Assembly (NCBI RefSeq): GCF_002198715.1
Contig: NZ_MWLK01000022.1
Span: forward strand, 104,344 to 168,343
Origin: Rhodomicrobium sp. R_RK_3
GTDB lineage: Bacteria; Pseudomonadota; Alphaproteobacteria; Rhizobiales; Rhodomicrobiaceae
DNA length: 64,000 bases
Direction: 5' to 3'
Every line of letters starts with the position of its first letter. Position 1 is the stretch's first letter. The translations under genes were made by a program, and so were the position numbers. Under the pieces are notes generated by a model. That model was given only the letters and a program-made list of their open reading frames with translations. It had not been told where the DNA came from and did not search any database. Positions 45,316 to 53,290 of this stretch are shown here, in pieces.

Positions 45316-46198
45316 GGGATGAACCCTTTTGATGCTTCAGGGCCAAATCGTAGACCTGACGGCGCGGTACACGCAATGTTCTTCTTACGTCCTCCACAGC
45401 ATCTCGCAGGCTCGAGTGCTGAAGGGCGTCGATAATGGCGCTGCGAATCTCGTCTTCATCGACGCTTTGCTCGGCGGGCGGGGAGATCAGCAGGACGAAT
45501 TCACCTTTCCAGTCGGCGCCGATGAGCGCGGGGGCGGGCAGGGTGACGCGGATGACTTCCTCGAAGCGCTTGGTCAGTTCGCGGGCGATCACCAGTTCGC
45601 GGGCCGGGAAGAGCTCGCCGAGGGATTTCAGCGTCTTGTCGAGGCGGCTGGCGGTGTCGAAGAGGATCAGCGTGCCGGGGATCCCGGTCAGCTCCTCGAG
45701 CCGGGCGCGGGCGGCGGCCTCGCGCGGAGGCAGGAAGCCGGCGAAGAAGAAGGCGTCGGTCGGCAGGCCGCTCGAGGCGAGGCCCGCCAGCACGGCGGAG
45801 GCGCCGGGGATGCTGAACACCGGCGTGCCCTGCAGGGCGGCTTCGCGGACGAGCTTGTAGCCGGGATCGGAGATCAGCGGCGTGCCCGCATCGGAGATCA
45901 GGGCGACCGAGGCGCCGCCTTCCAGGGCCTTCAGGATCTTGGGCCGCTCCCTTGCGGCATTGTGGTCGTGATAGGCGGCAAGGCGCGAGGGCAGGCCATA
46001 ATGGGAGATCAGCTTCTGGCTGTGGCGGGTGTCCTCGCAGAAGACGCGGTCGGCGCGGGCGAGCACGGCGAGCGCCCGCAGGCTGATATCGGTCAGGTTG
46101 CCGATGGGCGTGGCGACCAGGTAGAGGCCGGGGGCGAGCGGGGCCGCCATTTCCCTGGCCAGCGCCGCCTGCACGGCTTCGTTCAGCATTTCGGCCAT
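45299..46198 (-). CDS. rsmI: 16S rRNA (cytidine(1402)-2'-O)-methyltransferase
   Basis: A 299-residue tetrapyrrole-methylase-fold enzyme: GLYLVATPIGNLTDISLRALAVLARADRVFCEDTRHSQKLISHYGL, HDHNAARERPKIL and LISDAGTPLISDPGYKLVREA are the RsmI signature. It methylates the 2'-O of C1402 in 16S rRNA, tuning decoding. The ATG 46198 is preferred; the upstream frame is unlikely. Divergent from the PBP activator gene (yraM/lpoA-like), as in E. coli. Confidence 0.96.
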   Translation of the reverse strand: MAEMLNEAVQAALAREMAAPLAPGLYLVATPIGNLTDISLRALAVLARADRVFCEDTRHSQKLISHYGLPSRLAAYHDHNAARERPKILKALEGGASVALISDAGTPLISDPGYKLVREAALQGTPVFSIPGASAVLAGLASSGLPTDAFFFAGFLPPREAAARARLEELTGIPGTLILFDTASRLDKTLKSLGELFPARELVIARELTKRFEEVIRVTLPAPALIGADWKGEFVLLISPPAEQSVDEDEIRSAIIDALQHSSLRDAVEDVRRTLRVPRRQVYDLALKHQKGSSRDESE

Positions 46199-46463
46199 GG
46201 CTGGATCCGTCGATGAAGCGTTTTGCGTGCGTTGGCCGCCGGTACACCACTCTATGGCCACACTCACCGCATAGCAAAAGATGGGGTGATAGGCGCGGAA
46301 AAATATGCCACCCTCGGCGTGCGGCCGGTGATTCCCATGATCATACGCTTCGCCCCGACGTCCGACATTGAAGTGGAAGCGGTCAGCCCGGGAATGGGAT
46401 GGGGGACCGCGAGGCTGCGGCGGCGCTTCGGCTCCCTGGCACGGAGAGGATGATAAGAGTTAG

Positions 46464-47696
46464 ATGTTGGCTCACAGCTTTCATGGATCCACCCGGTTCG
46501 GCCTGGCGCTGAAAAGCGCGGCGGCCCTTGTGTTTGGCGCGCTATTCCTGGCCGGCTGCTCGATCGGCGGCGGGCGCAGCCTGATCGGCGGCGGCGGCGA
46601 CGATGCCGCCGGCACCGGCACCACCAAGGTGACGGCGGGCCCCGCCAAGACGGCGGTGAAGGTCGCCTTCCTGCTGCCGATGAGTTCGCCCAATTCGGCG
46701 AAAGTGGCGCAGGCGCTGAAGCAGGCCGGCGAATTGGCGCTGTTCGATTTCGACAATCCCAATGTCGAGCTGGTGCCGAAGGATACGCGCGGTACGCCGG
46801 AAGGCGCCAAGGCCGCGGCCGAAAGCGCCGTCAAGGAAGGCGCCGAGCTGATCATCGGGCCGCTTTTCGCCAATGAGGTCTCCGCCGCCGCGCCCATCGC
46901 GCAGCGCGCCAACATTCCGATGATCGCCTTCTCCAGCGACCGCAAGGTTGCCGGCAATGGCGTGTATCTGCTGTCCTTCCTCGCCGGCAGCGACGTGCCG
47001 CGCATCGTCTCCTATGCGGTGACGCAGGGCAAGACGCGCTTTGCGGCGCTGATCCCGCAGACCGAATATGGCCGTCTCGTCGAGCAGAGCTTCCTCGGCT
47101 CGGTGAAGCAGCTCGGCGGGCAGATCGTCGCCGTGAAGAGCTATCCGCAGGATGCCAATGGCATGCTGGCGCCGGTGCGCGAGATCGCGGAGCTGGCCAA
47201 GAAGGGCCAGCCGGCGCAGTTCGACGTGCTGTTCATCCCGGCGGGGCAGGATTCGCTGCCGGCGCTGGCGCCGCTGCTGCCCTATTCGGAAGTCGACACC
47301 ACGCAGATCAAGGTCGTCGGCACGGCGGGTTGGGACTATACCGGCGTCGGCAAGGAACAGGCGCTGGTCAGCGGCTGGTTCTCGGCCCCCGATCCCAAGG
47401 GCTGGACCGATTTCACCAAGCGTTATGTCGAGACCTATGGCGACGTGCCGCCGCGCCTGTCGACGCTCGCCTATGACGCGGTGAGCCTTGCCATTTCGCT
47501 GTCGAACAACCCGGCGGGCTCGCGCTTCGGTACGGCGACGCTGACCCGGTCGAGCGGCTTTGCCGGCGTCGACGGGCTGTTCCGCCTGCGCCCGGACGGC
47601 ACGTCGGAGCGCGGCTTCGCGGTGCTGGAGGTGCAGCGCTTCGGCAATCAGGTGATCGATGCGGCGCCTGCCGGGTTCACGGCGGCGCAATATTGA
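46464..47696 (+). CDS. Penicillin-binding protein activator (LpoA/YraM-like lipoprotein)
   Basis: A 410-residue lipoprotein with a lipobox LAGC at 29-32 (FGALFLAGCSIGGG), a Gly-rich tether and a periplasmic-binding-protein-like domain (KVAFLLPMSSPNSAKVAQALKQAGELALFDF, IIGPLFANEVSAAAPIAQRANIPMIAFSSD). In gammaproteobacteria LpoA activates PBP1a from the outer membrane. Alphaproteobacterial versions contain just the Peripla_BP-like half. It is divergent from rsmI-yraN-gshB and overlaps the TfoX-like gene downstream by four bases (TTGA). Confidence 0.88.
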   Translation: MLAHSFHGSTRFGLALKSAAALVFGALFLAGCSIGGGRSLIGGGGDDAAGTGTTKVTAGPAKTAVKVAFLLPMSSPNSAKVAQALKQAGELALFDFDNPNVELVPKDTRGTPEGAKAAAESAVKEGAELIIGPLFANEVSAAAPIAQRANIPMIAFSSDRKVAGNGVYLLSFLAGSDVPRIVSYAVTQGKTRFAALIPQTEYGRLVEQSFLGSVKQLGGQIVAVKSYPQDANGMLAPVREIAELAKKGQPAQFDVLFIPAGQDSLPALAPLLPYSEVDTTQIKVVGTAGWDYTGVGKEQALVSGWFSAPDPKGWTDFTKRYVETYGDVPPRLSTLAYDAVSLAISLSNNPAGSRFGTATLTRSSGFAGVDGLFRLRPDGTSERGFAVLEVQRFGNQVIDAAPAGFTAAQY

Positions 47697-48076
47697 CGGC
47701 AAGCCTTCGCATCGCGCCCCGCCGCGGCGTGGCCAACAAGCGCAGGCTCTACGATCCGGGGCTGGCGGCGAGGCTGGAGGACATTCTCGCCGGCTGCCCT
47801 GGGTTCCGGCCCCGGACCATGTTCGGCGGCATTTGCTGGATGCTGAACGGCAATATGTGCGTCGGCATCCATAAGGACTGGCTCATCATCCGGGTCGGCG
47901 AGGCCGCCGCTGCGTCCCTCGCCGCCGAACGGCATGTCAAACCCATGGATGTGACGGGCAAGGTGATGCGGGGCTGGGCCATGGTCTCGGTCGAGGGGCT
48001 CGCCGAGGACGCCGAGCTGAAACGCTTCACCGCATTGGCGATCGGCTTCGTCTCGCTCCTGCCCGCCAAGGGCTAA
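47693..48076 (+). CDS. TfoX/Sxy N-terminal domain protein
   Basis: A 127-residue stand-alone TfoX N-terminal domain: RRLYDPGLAARLEDILAGCPGFRPRTMFGGICWMLNGNMCVGIHKDWLIIRVGE and VTGKVMRGWAMVSVEG. In competent gammaproteobacteria full-length TfoX/Sxy acts with CRP to activate competence genes; the alphaproteobacterial single-domain proteins are uncharacterised. It starts at TTG 47693 within the end of the PBP activator gene, so is translated with it. The nearby YifB/ComM homologue (42.2 kb) is a second competence-linked family, but there is no evidence of a competence system here. Confidence 0.82.
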   Translation: MTASLRIAPRRGVANKRRLYDPGLAARLEDILAGCPGFRPRTMFGGICWMLNGNMCVGIHKDWLIIRVGEAAAASLAAERHVKPMDVTGKVMRGWAMVSVEGLAEDAELKRFTALAIGFVSLLPAKG

Positions 48077-48121
48077 GCACGGCCTCGTCCCGGTCGGCAT
48101 GGACGAGGCCGCGATGGCCGG

Positions 48122-48583
48122 TCAATTGCCGCTGAGCTGCTGTTTCACCAGGGCGCTCGCCCGGCTCATGTCGAGCTGGCCGGCATAGTCCGCCTTCAGC
48201 GCGGCCATCACCTTGCCCATGTCCTTGACGCTCGCCGCGCCGGTCTTGGCGATGACGGCGGCGATCGCCGCCTCCGTCTCCTCGGCGCCGAGCTGGCGCG
48301 GCAGAAACTGCTCGATCAGGCCGATCTCGGCGGTCTCCTTCTGAATCAGATCGTCGCGATTGCCCTGCCTGAACATCTCGATCGCCTCGCGGCGCGACTT
48401 GATCATGGCCTGGAGCAGGCTCAGCACCTCCTCGTCGGCGATGGTCTCGTCGCCGCGCGGCCGGGCGACGTCGATATCCTTCTGCTTGATGGCGGCATTG
48501 ATCATCCGGATGGTCGAGACGCCCGCCTCGTTCTTGCTCTTCATGGCGTCCTTGAGCGCCGCCGAAATCGTCTCGCGGATCAT
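48122..48583 (-). CDS. GatB/YqeY domain-containing protein
   Basis: A 153-residue helical protein with ETISAALKDAMKSKNEAGVSTIRMINAAIKQKDIDVARP and the C-terminal VIAKTGAASVKDMGKVMAALKADYAGQLDMSRASALVKQQLS, resembling the tail domain of the amidotransferase GatB that contacts tRNA. YqeY proteins are stand-alone, widely conserved and of unproven function. Convergent with the TfoX-like gene. Confidence 0.92.
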   Translation of the reverse strand: MIRETISAALKDAMKSKNEAGVSTIRMINAAIKQKDIDVARPRGDETIADEEVLSLLQAMIKSRREAIEMFRQGNRDDLIQKETAEIGLIEQFLPRQLGAEETEAAIAAVIAKTGAASVKDMGKVMAALKADYAGQLDMSRASALVKQQLSGN

Positions 48584-48773
48584 GGCTGAATATCCTCGCG
48601 CGGGGTTGATCGAGCCCCTTCATACGGTGCCGCGCGCCGTCGCGCCACCCCGCATTGTCACGGCGGCCGCGGCGGCGCGGCCGGCAAAGCCTGGCGCGGC
48701 AGGGTCGGGAGCGGCTTTGGTGCTGATTTGAGGGGGAGTGCTACAGCCCGGACGGCCGGGCCGGCGGGATGAT

Positions 48774-48807
48774 CCGGCTTGCGCAAGGCATCCCCCGCGC
48801 AAGCCGG
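48774..48807 (-). terminator. Stem-loop after the outer-membrane barrel gene
   Basis: A perfect 11-base-pair stem, CCGGCTTGCGC (48774-48784) and GCGCAAGCCGG (48797-48807), 12-base loop, 22 bases downstream of the barrel stop codon. There is no U-tract, so it may be a processing or stabilising 3' stem rather than an intrinsic terminator. Confidence 0.45.
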
Positions 48808-48829
48808 CCGCATCATGGAAGGCCGCCGG

Positions 48830-50617
48830 TCAGAACTTCCGGCGGAACTCGGCGCGGAGGCCGAAATTGTCTTCGACCTCGGGATTGTCGACGATCTGAT
48901 AGGTCGCGTCGGCGCGGAACAGCCAGTCGTTGTTGAGCGGGATCTGGTAGCGGACGCCGAAGCCATATTGCGGGTCCGCCGTGCCGATGCCGGCGATGGT
49001 CTCGCCGAAGGGCTGCACCGTGGCCAATTCGAAGACGAGCTGCTGATCCAGATTGAACAGATATTGCAGGCCCACAGCGCCGCCATACGCGTTCGAGCCG
49101 GTGTCGTTGAGCTTGGGGAAGCCCGTCAGCGCGTCGGTCTCGAAGTTGATGCCGACATTCTTCAGGATGCCGGCGCCATTGCCGTCGACCAGCGGCTGCG
49201 GATTGCCGGAGCCGACGAAGAAGTTGGCATAGGGCAGCAGCGTGCTCGGCAGTCCCGAGATCAGGCTGTTTTCCGAGATGATGGCAAAGCCTTCGTCCTC
49301 GTCGCCATTGCCGAAATTGGCGAAGAAGCGCGTCGAGTTCGACAAGGTGTTGGCGTAGCGCCGCGTATAGGAGGCCGTGACGAAATTGGTCAACTGGCCG
49401 TCCACCTGGTCGTCGACGCCTTGGATCAGGCCGTAGCCGGCTTCGATATAGCCGCCGAAGGCGTCGATGAAGGTGGTCACGCCATAAAGGTTGGAGACGT
49501 TGTTGTTGCGGTTGGCGAAGTCGCCGCCATTGACGATGGCGTTGTCGACATTGTCCACCGCGGTGAAGAAGGTGATGTCGTAGTTGGACAGGCCCAGCTT
49601 CTGCGAGTTCTTGGCGGTGAGGCTCACCGCGCCGCCGAGGATGGCGTCGTTGGCCCAGATGCCGTTCTGCAGGAACAGCGGGAACAGACCCACGGTGAAC
49701 GGCAGATCGAAGCCGGCGGCCGAGCCCGACAGGCCGGAATAGATCGAGCCGACGTCGCCCTCGAAGAACAAGGTCTGCGGGTTCAGGTCGAATTCCTCGT
49801 TGAAGTCCTTATTGCCGTCGCCGCCGCCGAACTCGAAGCGGGTGAACTGATTGTTGTCCTGCAGCGGCGTGAAGAAGGCGTGGATGCGCTCGGTGCCGGT
49901 GATCTTGAAGTCGACGTCGATATTCACGCGCGTCGCGATCTGGGCGATGTCCTTGCCGTTATTCTGGTTGTAGGCGATCGCCGTGCGCCAGTCGCCGTAA
50001 ATGGCAAGGCCGGGGATCAGCAGGTTGTTCTGGCCAAGGAGCGAGCTCTCCTGATTGTAGTCGCCGGCCGTATATTGCTCGCGGCCCGCCTCGATCAGCG
50101 GACGCGACGGCTCGACCGCCTTCTTGGCGCCGTAGACGTCGACATTCTTGTCGGCGTTGTAATTGCCGTCATATTGCGGGCCGGGGCGGAAGAGGTCTTC
50201 CTTGCCGGACTTGTTGCTGCTCGTGCCGATCCCGGGATCCGACGTCTGGTCCGCGGTCTTGGCTTCGGAATATTGCTCGACATATTGCGCGTCGGAATCG
50301 CCGCCATCGCCCTGCGGGGCGGCCGCCCCCTGGCTCAACCGGCTTCCCTTGCCGCCGCTATTGATGCTTTCGCCCGGCGCGGCCAGCTTGCCTTCCTTGC
50401 GCGCCTCGTTGGTGCTCTCGCCGGCGGCGATCAACTTGCCGCCCTTGCGGGCCTCGTTGCTCAAACCTGCCTCAGCATTCGCCGCCGTGCCGGACATCGC
50501 AAGGTAGCCGCCGGCCACCAGCGCGGTCGTGGCCAGGACGGTCGTTGTCCTGACGCAATACCGTAGGTTGCCTTTTGCTCTCCAAGTCACGTGGAAACCC
50601 CCATCTGTCTTAGTCAC
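48830..50617 (-). CDS. Outer-membrane beta-barrel protein linked to multiheme cytochromes
   Basis: About 595 residues with a signal peptide (TTTVLATTALVAGGYLAMSGTAANA, cleavage before EAGL), a low-complexity N-terminal region with a tandem repeat (NEARKGGKLIAAGEST then NEARKEGKLAAPGES), and a long beta-rich body of alternating strands ending in phenylalanine (LRAEFRRKF), as beta-barrel outer-membrane proteins do. I do not recognise the family; it is not MtrB/PioB-like because it has no N-terminal C-x-x-C. It follows the pentaheme cytochrome gene on the same strand, separated by a 160-base hairpin-containing spacer, so a porin-cytochrome partnership is plausible. Start GTG 50617 has GGGAGAA upstream; GTG 50587 and ATG 50683 are alternatives. 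Confidence 0.75.
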   Translation of the reverse strand: MTKTDGGFHVTWRAKGNLRYCVRTTTVLATTALVAGGYLAMSGTAANAEAGLSNEARKGGKLIAAGESTNEARKEGKLAAPGESINSGGKGSRLSQGAAAPQGDGGDSDAQYVEQYSEAKTADQTSDPGIGTSSNKSGKEDLFRPGPQYDGNYNADKNVDVYGAKKAVEPSRPLIEAGREQYTAGDYNQESSLLGQNNLLIPGLAIYGDWRTAIAYNQNNGKDIAQIATRVNIDVDFKITGTERIHAFFTPLQDNNQFTRFEFGGGDGNKDFNEEFDLNPQTLFFEGDVGSIYSGLSGSAAGFDLPFTVGLFPLFLQNGIWANDAILGGAVSLTAKNSQKLGLSNYDITFFTAVDNVDNAIVNGGDFANRNNNVSNLYGVTTFIDAFGGYIEAGYGLIQGVDDQVDGQLTNFVTASYTRRYANTLSNSTRFFANFGNGDEDEGFAIISENSLISGLPSTLLPYANFFVGSGNPQPLVDGNGAGILKNVGINFETDALTGFPKLNDTGSNAYGGAVGLQYLFNLDQQLVFELATVQPFGETIAGIGTADPQYGFGVRYQIPLNNDWLFRADATYQIVDNPEVEDNFGLRAEFRRKF

Positions 50618-50777
50618 CCAATTCTCCCTCGTCTCGACGTCAGGCAGGGCCGTCCCTCGGACCCGCCAAGTGGGATTCACCACCCCACTTGGGCCACAGC
50701 AGATCGCTGTCGATGCGGTGATCTTCGTGGCTCTGACCCGCGGGGCTGCCCGCCCCGCAGGATGTCTCGGAAAGGCT

Positions 50778-50813
50778 GGGGACCCGCTTTTTTAGACCCC
50801 AAGGCGGGTCCCC
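50778..50813 (-). promoter_or_regulatory. Intercistronic hairpin between pentaheme and barrel genes
   Basis: GGGGACCCGC (50778-50787) and GCGGGTCCCC (50804-50813) make a perfect 10-base-pair stem around a 16-base loop. There is no U-run outside the stem on the minus strand. It could attenuate or protect the mRNA so that the two products are made in different amounts. Confidence 0.5.
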
Positions 50814-50843
50814 AATCCGAAACCGTCGGCTGCTAGTCGCGCG

Positions 50844-52850
50844 TCACTTCACTTCCACATCCACGGCGAAGGCATGGAAGCTTGCCATCCGCTCATTCAT
50901 GCGCTGCTCCATTTCCTTGGTGGCACCGACGAAGCGCATGAAGTAGATCGGCTCGGCCCGGCTGCGCATGCGGAAGGCGAGGCGGTACTTGCCGGGCTTG
51001 GTAATCAGCCTGCCCGGCACGTTGTAGCTGGCCACCTTCTCGCCGAGCGGCGTCAGCGAGTGGTTCTCCATGCGCACCAGCGGCGGATGGTTGAGAACCG
51101 TGGTCGGGACCTGCGGCGCGCGCAGCTGCGGCAGCTGGTCGATGTCGAAGTTCACCGGCAGGTACATTTCACGGTCCGTGCCCTTGATGTTGGTGGTCAA
51201 GAACTTGGTCTGGAAGTGCACCAGCTGCTGGTCGGTCTTGATGCTGCCAGCCGCCACGTCGAGGCTGTGCAGGTCGGCCATGTCGCCATTGCTGTCGATA
51301 TAGCCGGACTCCCAGACATTCTGGCCGTCAGGATCGACGAGGGCGACGTTCACCCAGAGCTGCGGCTGCGCACCCAGCGAACCGGACGGCAGGTTGTGCC
51401 CTGTATTCATGTTCTTGATCTTGTAGGAGAAGGCCAGATCGCCGCCGACCCTGGGCTTGCTTTCGATATAGGGGCCGTCGACCTTGCTGCTGTTCTCCAT
51501 CACCTCATGCCGGAGCGCGTCGCGTGCGTCGAGCTTCTTGAGGTTCTCTTCGATGATCACGCGGCCGTCTTCACGATCGAGGGCATCGGCCCAGCGCTGC
51601 GGGAAGTTGACCTTGATCTTGCCGTCGGCAACCTTGTCCTCGAAGTCCTTGGTGCCCCAGCCGGCGCGCCAGTCGAACTGGAGCCAATCCTTGATGCTGA
51701 AAGCCTGGGCCTTCTTGTTCTGCGGGAAGATGCCGGGATGGGCGATCGAATAGCCGGGGCCGACGAAGCTGTGATTGGCGTGCTTGCGTCCCGGATTGAT
51801 CTCCTTGCCGCCGACGATGGCGGAGGGAGCGGTCGCGTAACCCTCGGCCTTGCCCGGAACCTGACCCATATGGCAGTCCTGGCAAGTCACGCCGGCTTTC
51901 TTGGCCGGGCTGTCGCGATATTGATCCCACACGATCTCGAGCTTGATGCCGAGGTTCACCGCCACCTGATGGCAACTGACGCAGAACTCCGACGTCTTCA
52001 TCTGGCTGTTGAGGATCATGCCGTCGTGAATGTCGTTACCGCGCCCTTCGGGGCTGGTCTTGACCGAATAGCTGTCCTTGTTGGCAAGAACGTCCTTGAT
52101 CACGCTCTTTTCGCCGCTGCCATAGACCGGCTCGTAGATCTTGCCCGGCTCGACCCGGCGTTCGCCGTTGACCTTGCCGTAGTTCTCCTTGACGCGGTGG
52201 CAGGTGATGCAACTGATGCCCTCGCGCGAGATCTGGCTGCGCGCCCAGAGCGGGGTGTCGCGAGCCTCGCCGAGCTGCGTGCCGACCTGCTGGTGGCAGC
52301 GCACGCAGAAGGTGCCGACCGTGCCGCGCGTGAGCTCCTGGAACTTCTGCTCGAAGGCGTGGAACATCGGCGAGATCGAGGCATAGGCGTGCTGCGAGGA
52401 AGACCATTCCTCATAGATCTGCTTATGGCATTCGCCGCATTGCGCGGCGGTCGGATATAAAGAGAGCGTCTCCTCGTCGACCGCCGGAATCGGCGATTCC
52501 TTGCCTTTGGATTCTCTCGCGGCCGCGGCGAGGAGGGAGGTCTGCCCATAGCCGTCCGCGTCGGCATCGGCGGACAGCTTCTGCTCGCCGCCGACGACTT
52601 GTGACTTGGCGCCTTCGCCCGAGGCTCGTTTCGCCTCGTCCTCCTTGATCAGAGCCTCGAGCGCCGAATGCGCGTCGATGGCTCCGTGCGTTCCGACATT
52701 TTGGGCAAATCTCAGCCCGGGCTGTGCTTGTACGGTTGGCGCCGCCAAGGTCTCGGTGGACCCGGCGACGGCCGTATGGCTCAGGAATGCCGCTTGCAGC
52801 AAAACGGCGCTGGCGAAAGCGCCCATGGATAGTGCGGTTCGTCGTTTCAT
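50844..52850 (-). CDS. Pentaheme c-type cytochrome (c554-like N-terminal region)
   Basis: A 668-residue exported cytochrome with five CxxCH sites: CGECH (138), CVRCH (182), CITCH (214), CVSCH (290) and CQDCH (323). The signal peptide is MKRRTALSMGAFASAVLLQA..AVA, with a twin-arginine-like start. The first heme segment (AAQCGECHKQIYEEWSSSQHAYA) is of the cytochrome c554 type. The C-terminal 330 residues have no heme sites and read as a beta-sandwich (SYKIKNMNTGHNLPSGSLGAQPQLW...) before ending in a charged tail. I know of no characterised orthologue. The ATG at 52850 has AAGGGGCG upstream. It is divergent from ccmF and upstream of the barrel gene. Confidence 0.88.
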   Translation of the reverse strand: MKRRTALSMGAFASAVLLQAAFLSHTAVAGSTETLAAPTVQAQPGLRFAQNVGTHGAIDAHSALEALIKEDEAKRASGEGAKSQVVGGEQKLSADADADGYGQTSLLAAAARESKGKESPIPAVDEETLSLYPTAAQCGECHKQIYEEWSSSQHAYASISPMFHAFEQKFQELTRGTVGTFCVRCHQQVGTQLGEARDTPLWARSQISREGISCITCHRVKENYGKVNGERRVEPGKIYEPVYGSGEKSVIKDVLANKDSYSVKTSPEGRGNDIHDGMILNSQMKTSEFCVSCHQVAVNLGIKLEIVWDQYRDSPAKKAGVTCQDCHMGQVPGKAEGYATAPSAIVGGKEINPGRKHANHSFVGPGYSIAHPGIFPQNKKAQAFSIKDWLQFDWRAGWGTKDFEDKVADGKIKVNFPQRWADALDREDGRVIIEENLKKLDARDALRHEVMENSSKVDGPYIESKPRVGGDLAFSYKIKNMNTGHNLPSGSLGAQPQLWVNVALVDPDGQNVWESGYIDSNGDMADLHSLDVAAGSIKTDQQLVHFQTKFLTTNIKGTDREMYLPVNFDIDQLPQLRAPQVPTTVLNHPPLVRMENHSLTPLGEKVASYNVPGRLITKPGKYRLAFRMRSRAEPIYFMRFVGATKEMEQRMNERMASFHAFAVDVEVK

Positions 52851-53290
52851 CGCCCCTTCTTCCCCCATAGATTTCAGGGTGGCCCCGATTTGATCGCTCA
52901 AGCGAAAACGGCGCTCGACCGCCGTACGGGATTGCTGAACCGGAGATTAATAATCAAAAGGGGCGTTAGATGGCCGCGTCTGAAGCGAAACCATGACAAA
53001 GATGGCAAGTTTGAGATAGATGTTATGAAAATTTCTAATCCATCGAAAAAATGACATTAGATTCAATGGGTTGGAAATATGCCCCGCTGCCACAATGATT
53101 GTGTTATGGCAATTCTGAAGCGAAAAAAATCGAATTATATTGTTCACGGGATGGGGCCGAATTGCCATAGTCCAGACAGCAAGCCGCCCATTCATCGCCT
53201 TATAAAAGCTCTAGGGTAGGCCTCTCCGGAAAGCGCGTGTACCGGCAACGTTCCCGCATGCGCCTTCACTCATCCGCAATAAGGGAAATC
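52851..53290. promoter_or_regulatory. Divergent control region between pentaheme cytochrome and ccmF
   Basis: A 440-base, comparatively AT-rich region. It holds a 13-base palindrome CACAATGATTGTG (53091-53103), flanked by TGCCA/TGGCA (53088 and 53107), and a perfect 10-base inverted repeat TATGGCAATT (53105-53114) with AATTGCCATA (53160-53169), 45 bases apart. Short A-tracts surround these. The layout suggests one or two regulators controlling cytochrome and maturation genes together. I did not find a TTGAT-N4-ATCAA (FNR) box. Confidence 0.55.

Noticed and set aside
46199-46463. A 76-codon plus-strand frame
   Set aside because: Lies in the divergent rsmI/PBP-activator promoter region, with no family or start signal.
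48779-50566. A 595-codon plus-strand frame
   Set aside because: Antisense to the barrel gene, which has a signal peptide and aromatic C-terminus.
50778-50813. Intrinsic terminator between pentaheme and barrel genes
   Set aside because: No U-tract follows the stem on the minus strand; it is listed as an intercistronic hairpin instead.
48830-52850. MtrAB or PioAB homologues
   Set aside because: The cytochrome is a pentaheme with a c554-like first segment, not an MtrA decaheme, and the barrel lacks the N-terminal C-x-x-C of MtrB.
52947-53195. An 82-codon minus-strand frame in the cytochrome-ccmF spacer
   Set aside because: No ribosome binding site and unlike any protein; it covers the palindromes and is probably regulatory DNA.
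52851-53290. FNR/anaerobox
   Set aside because: No TTGAT-N4-ATCAA-like site was found; the palindromes present are different.
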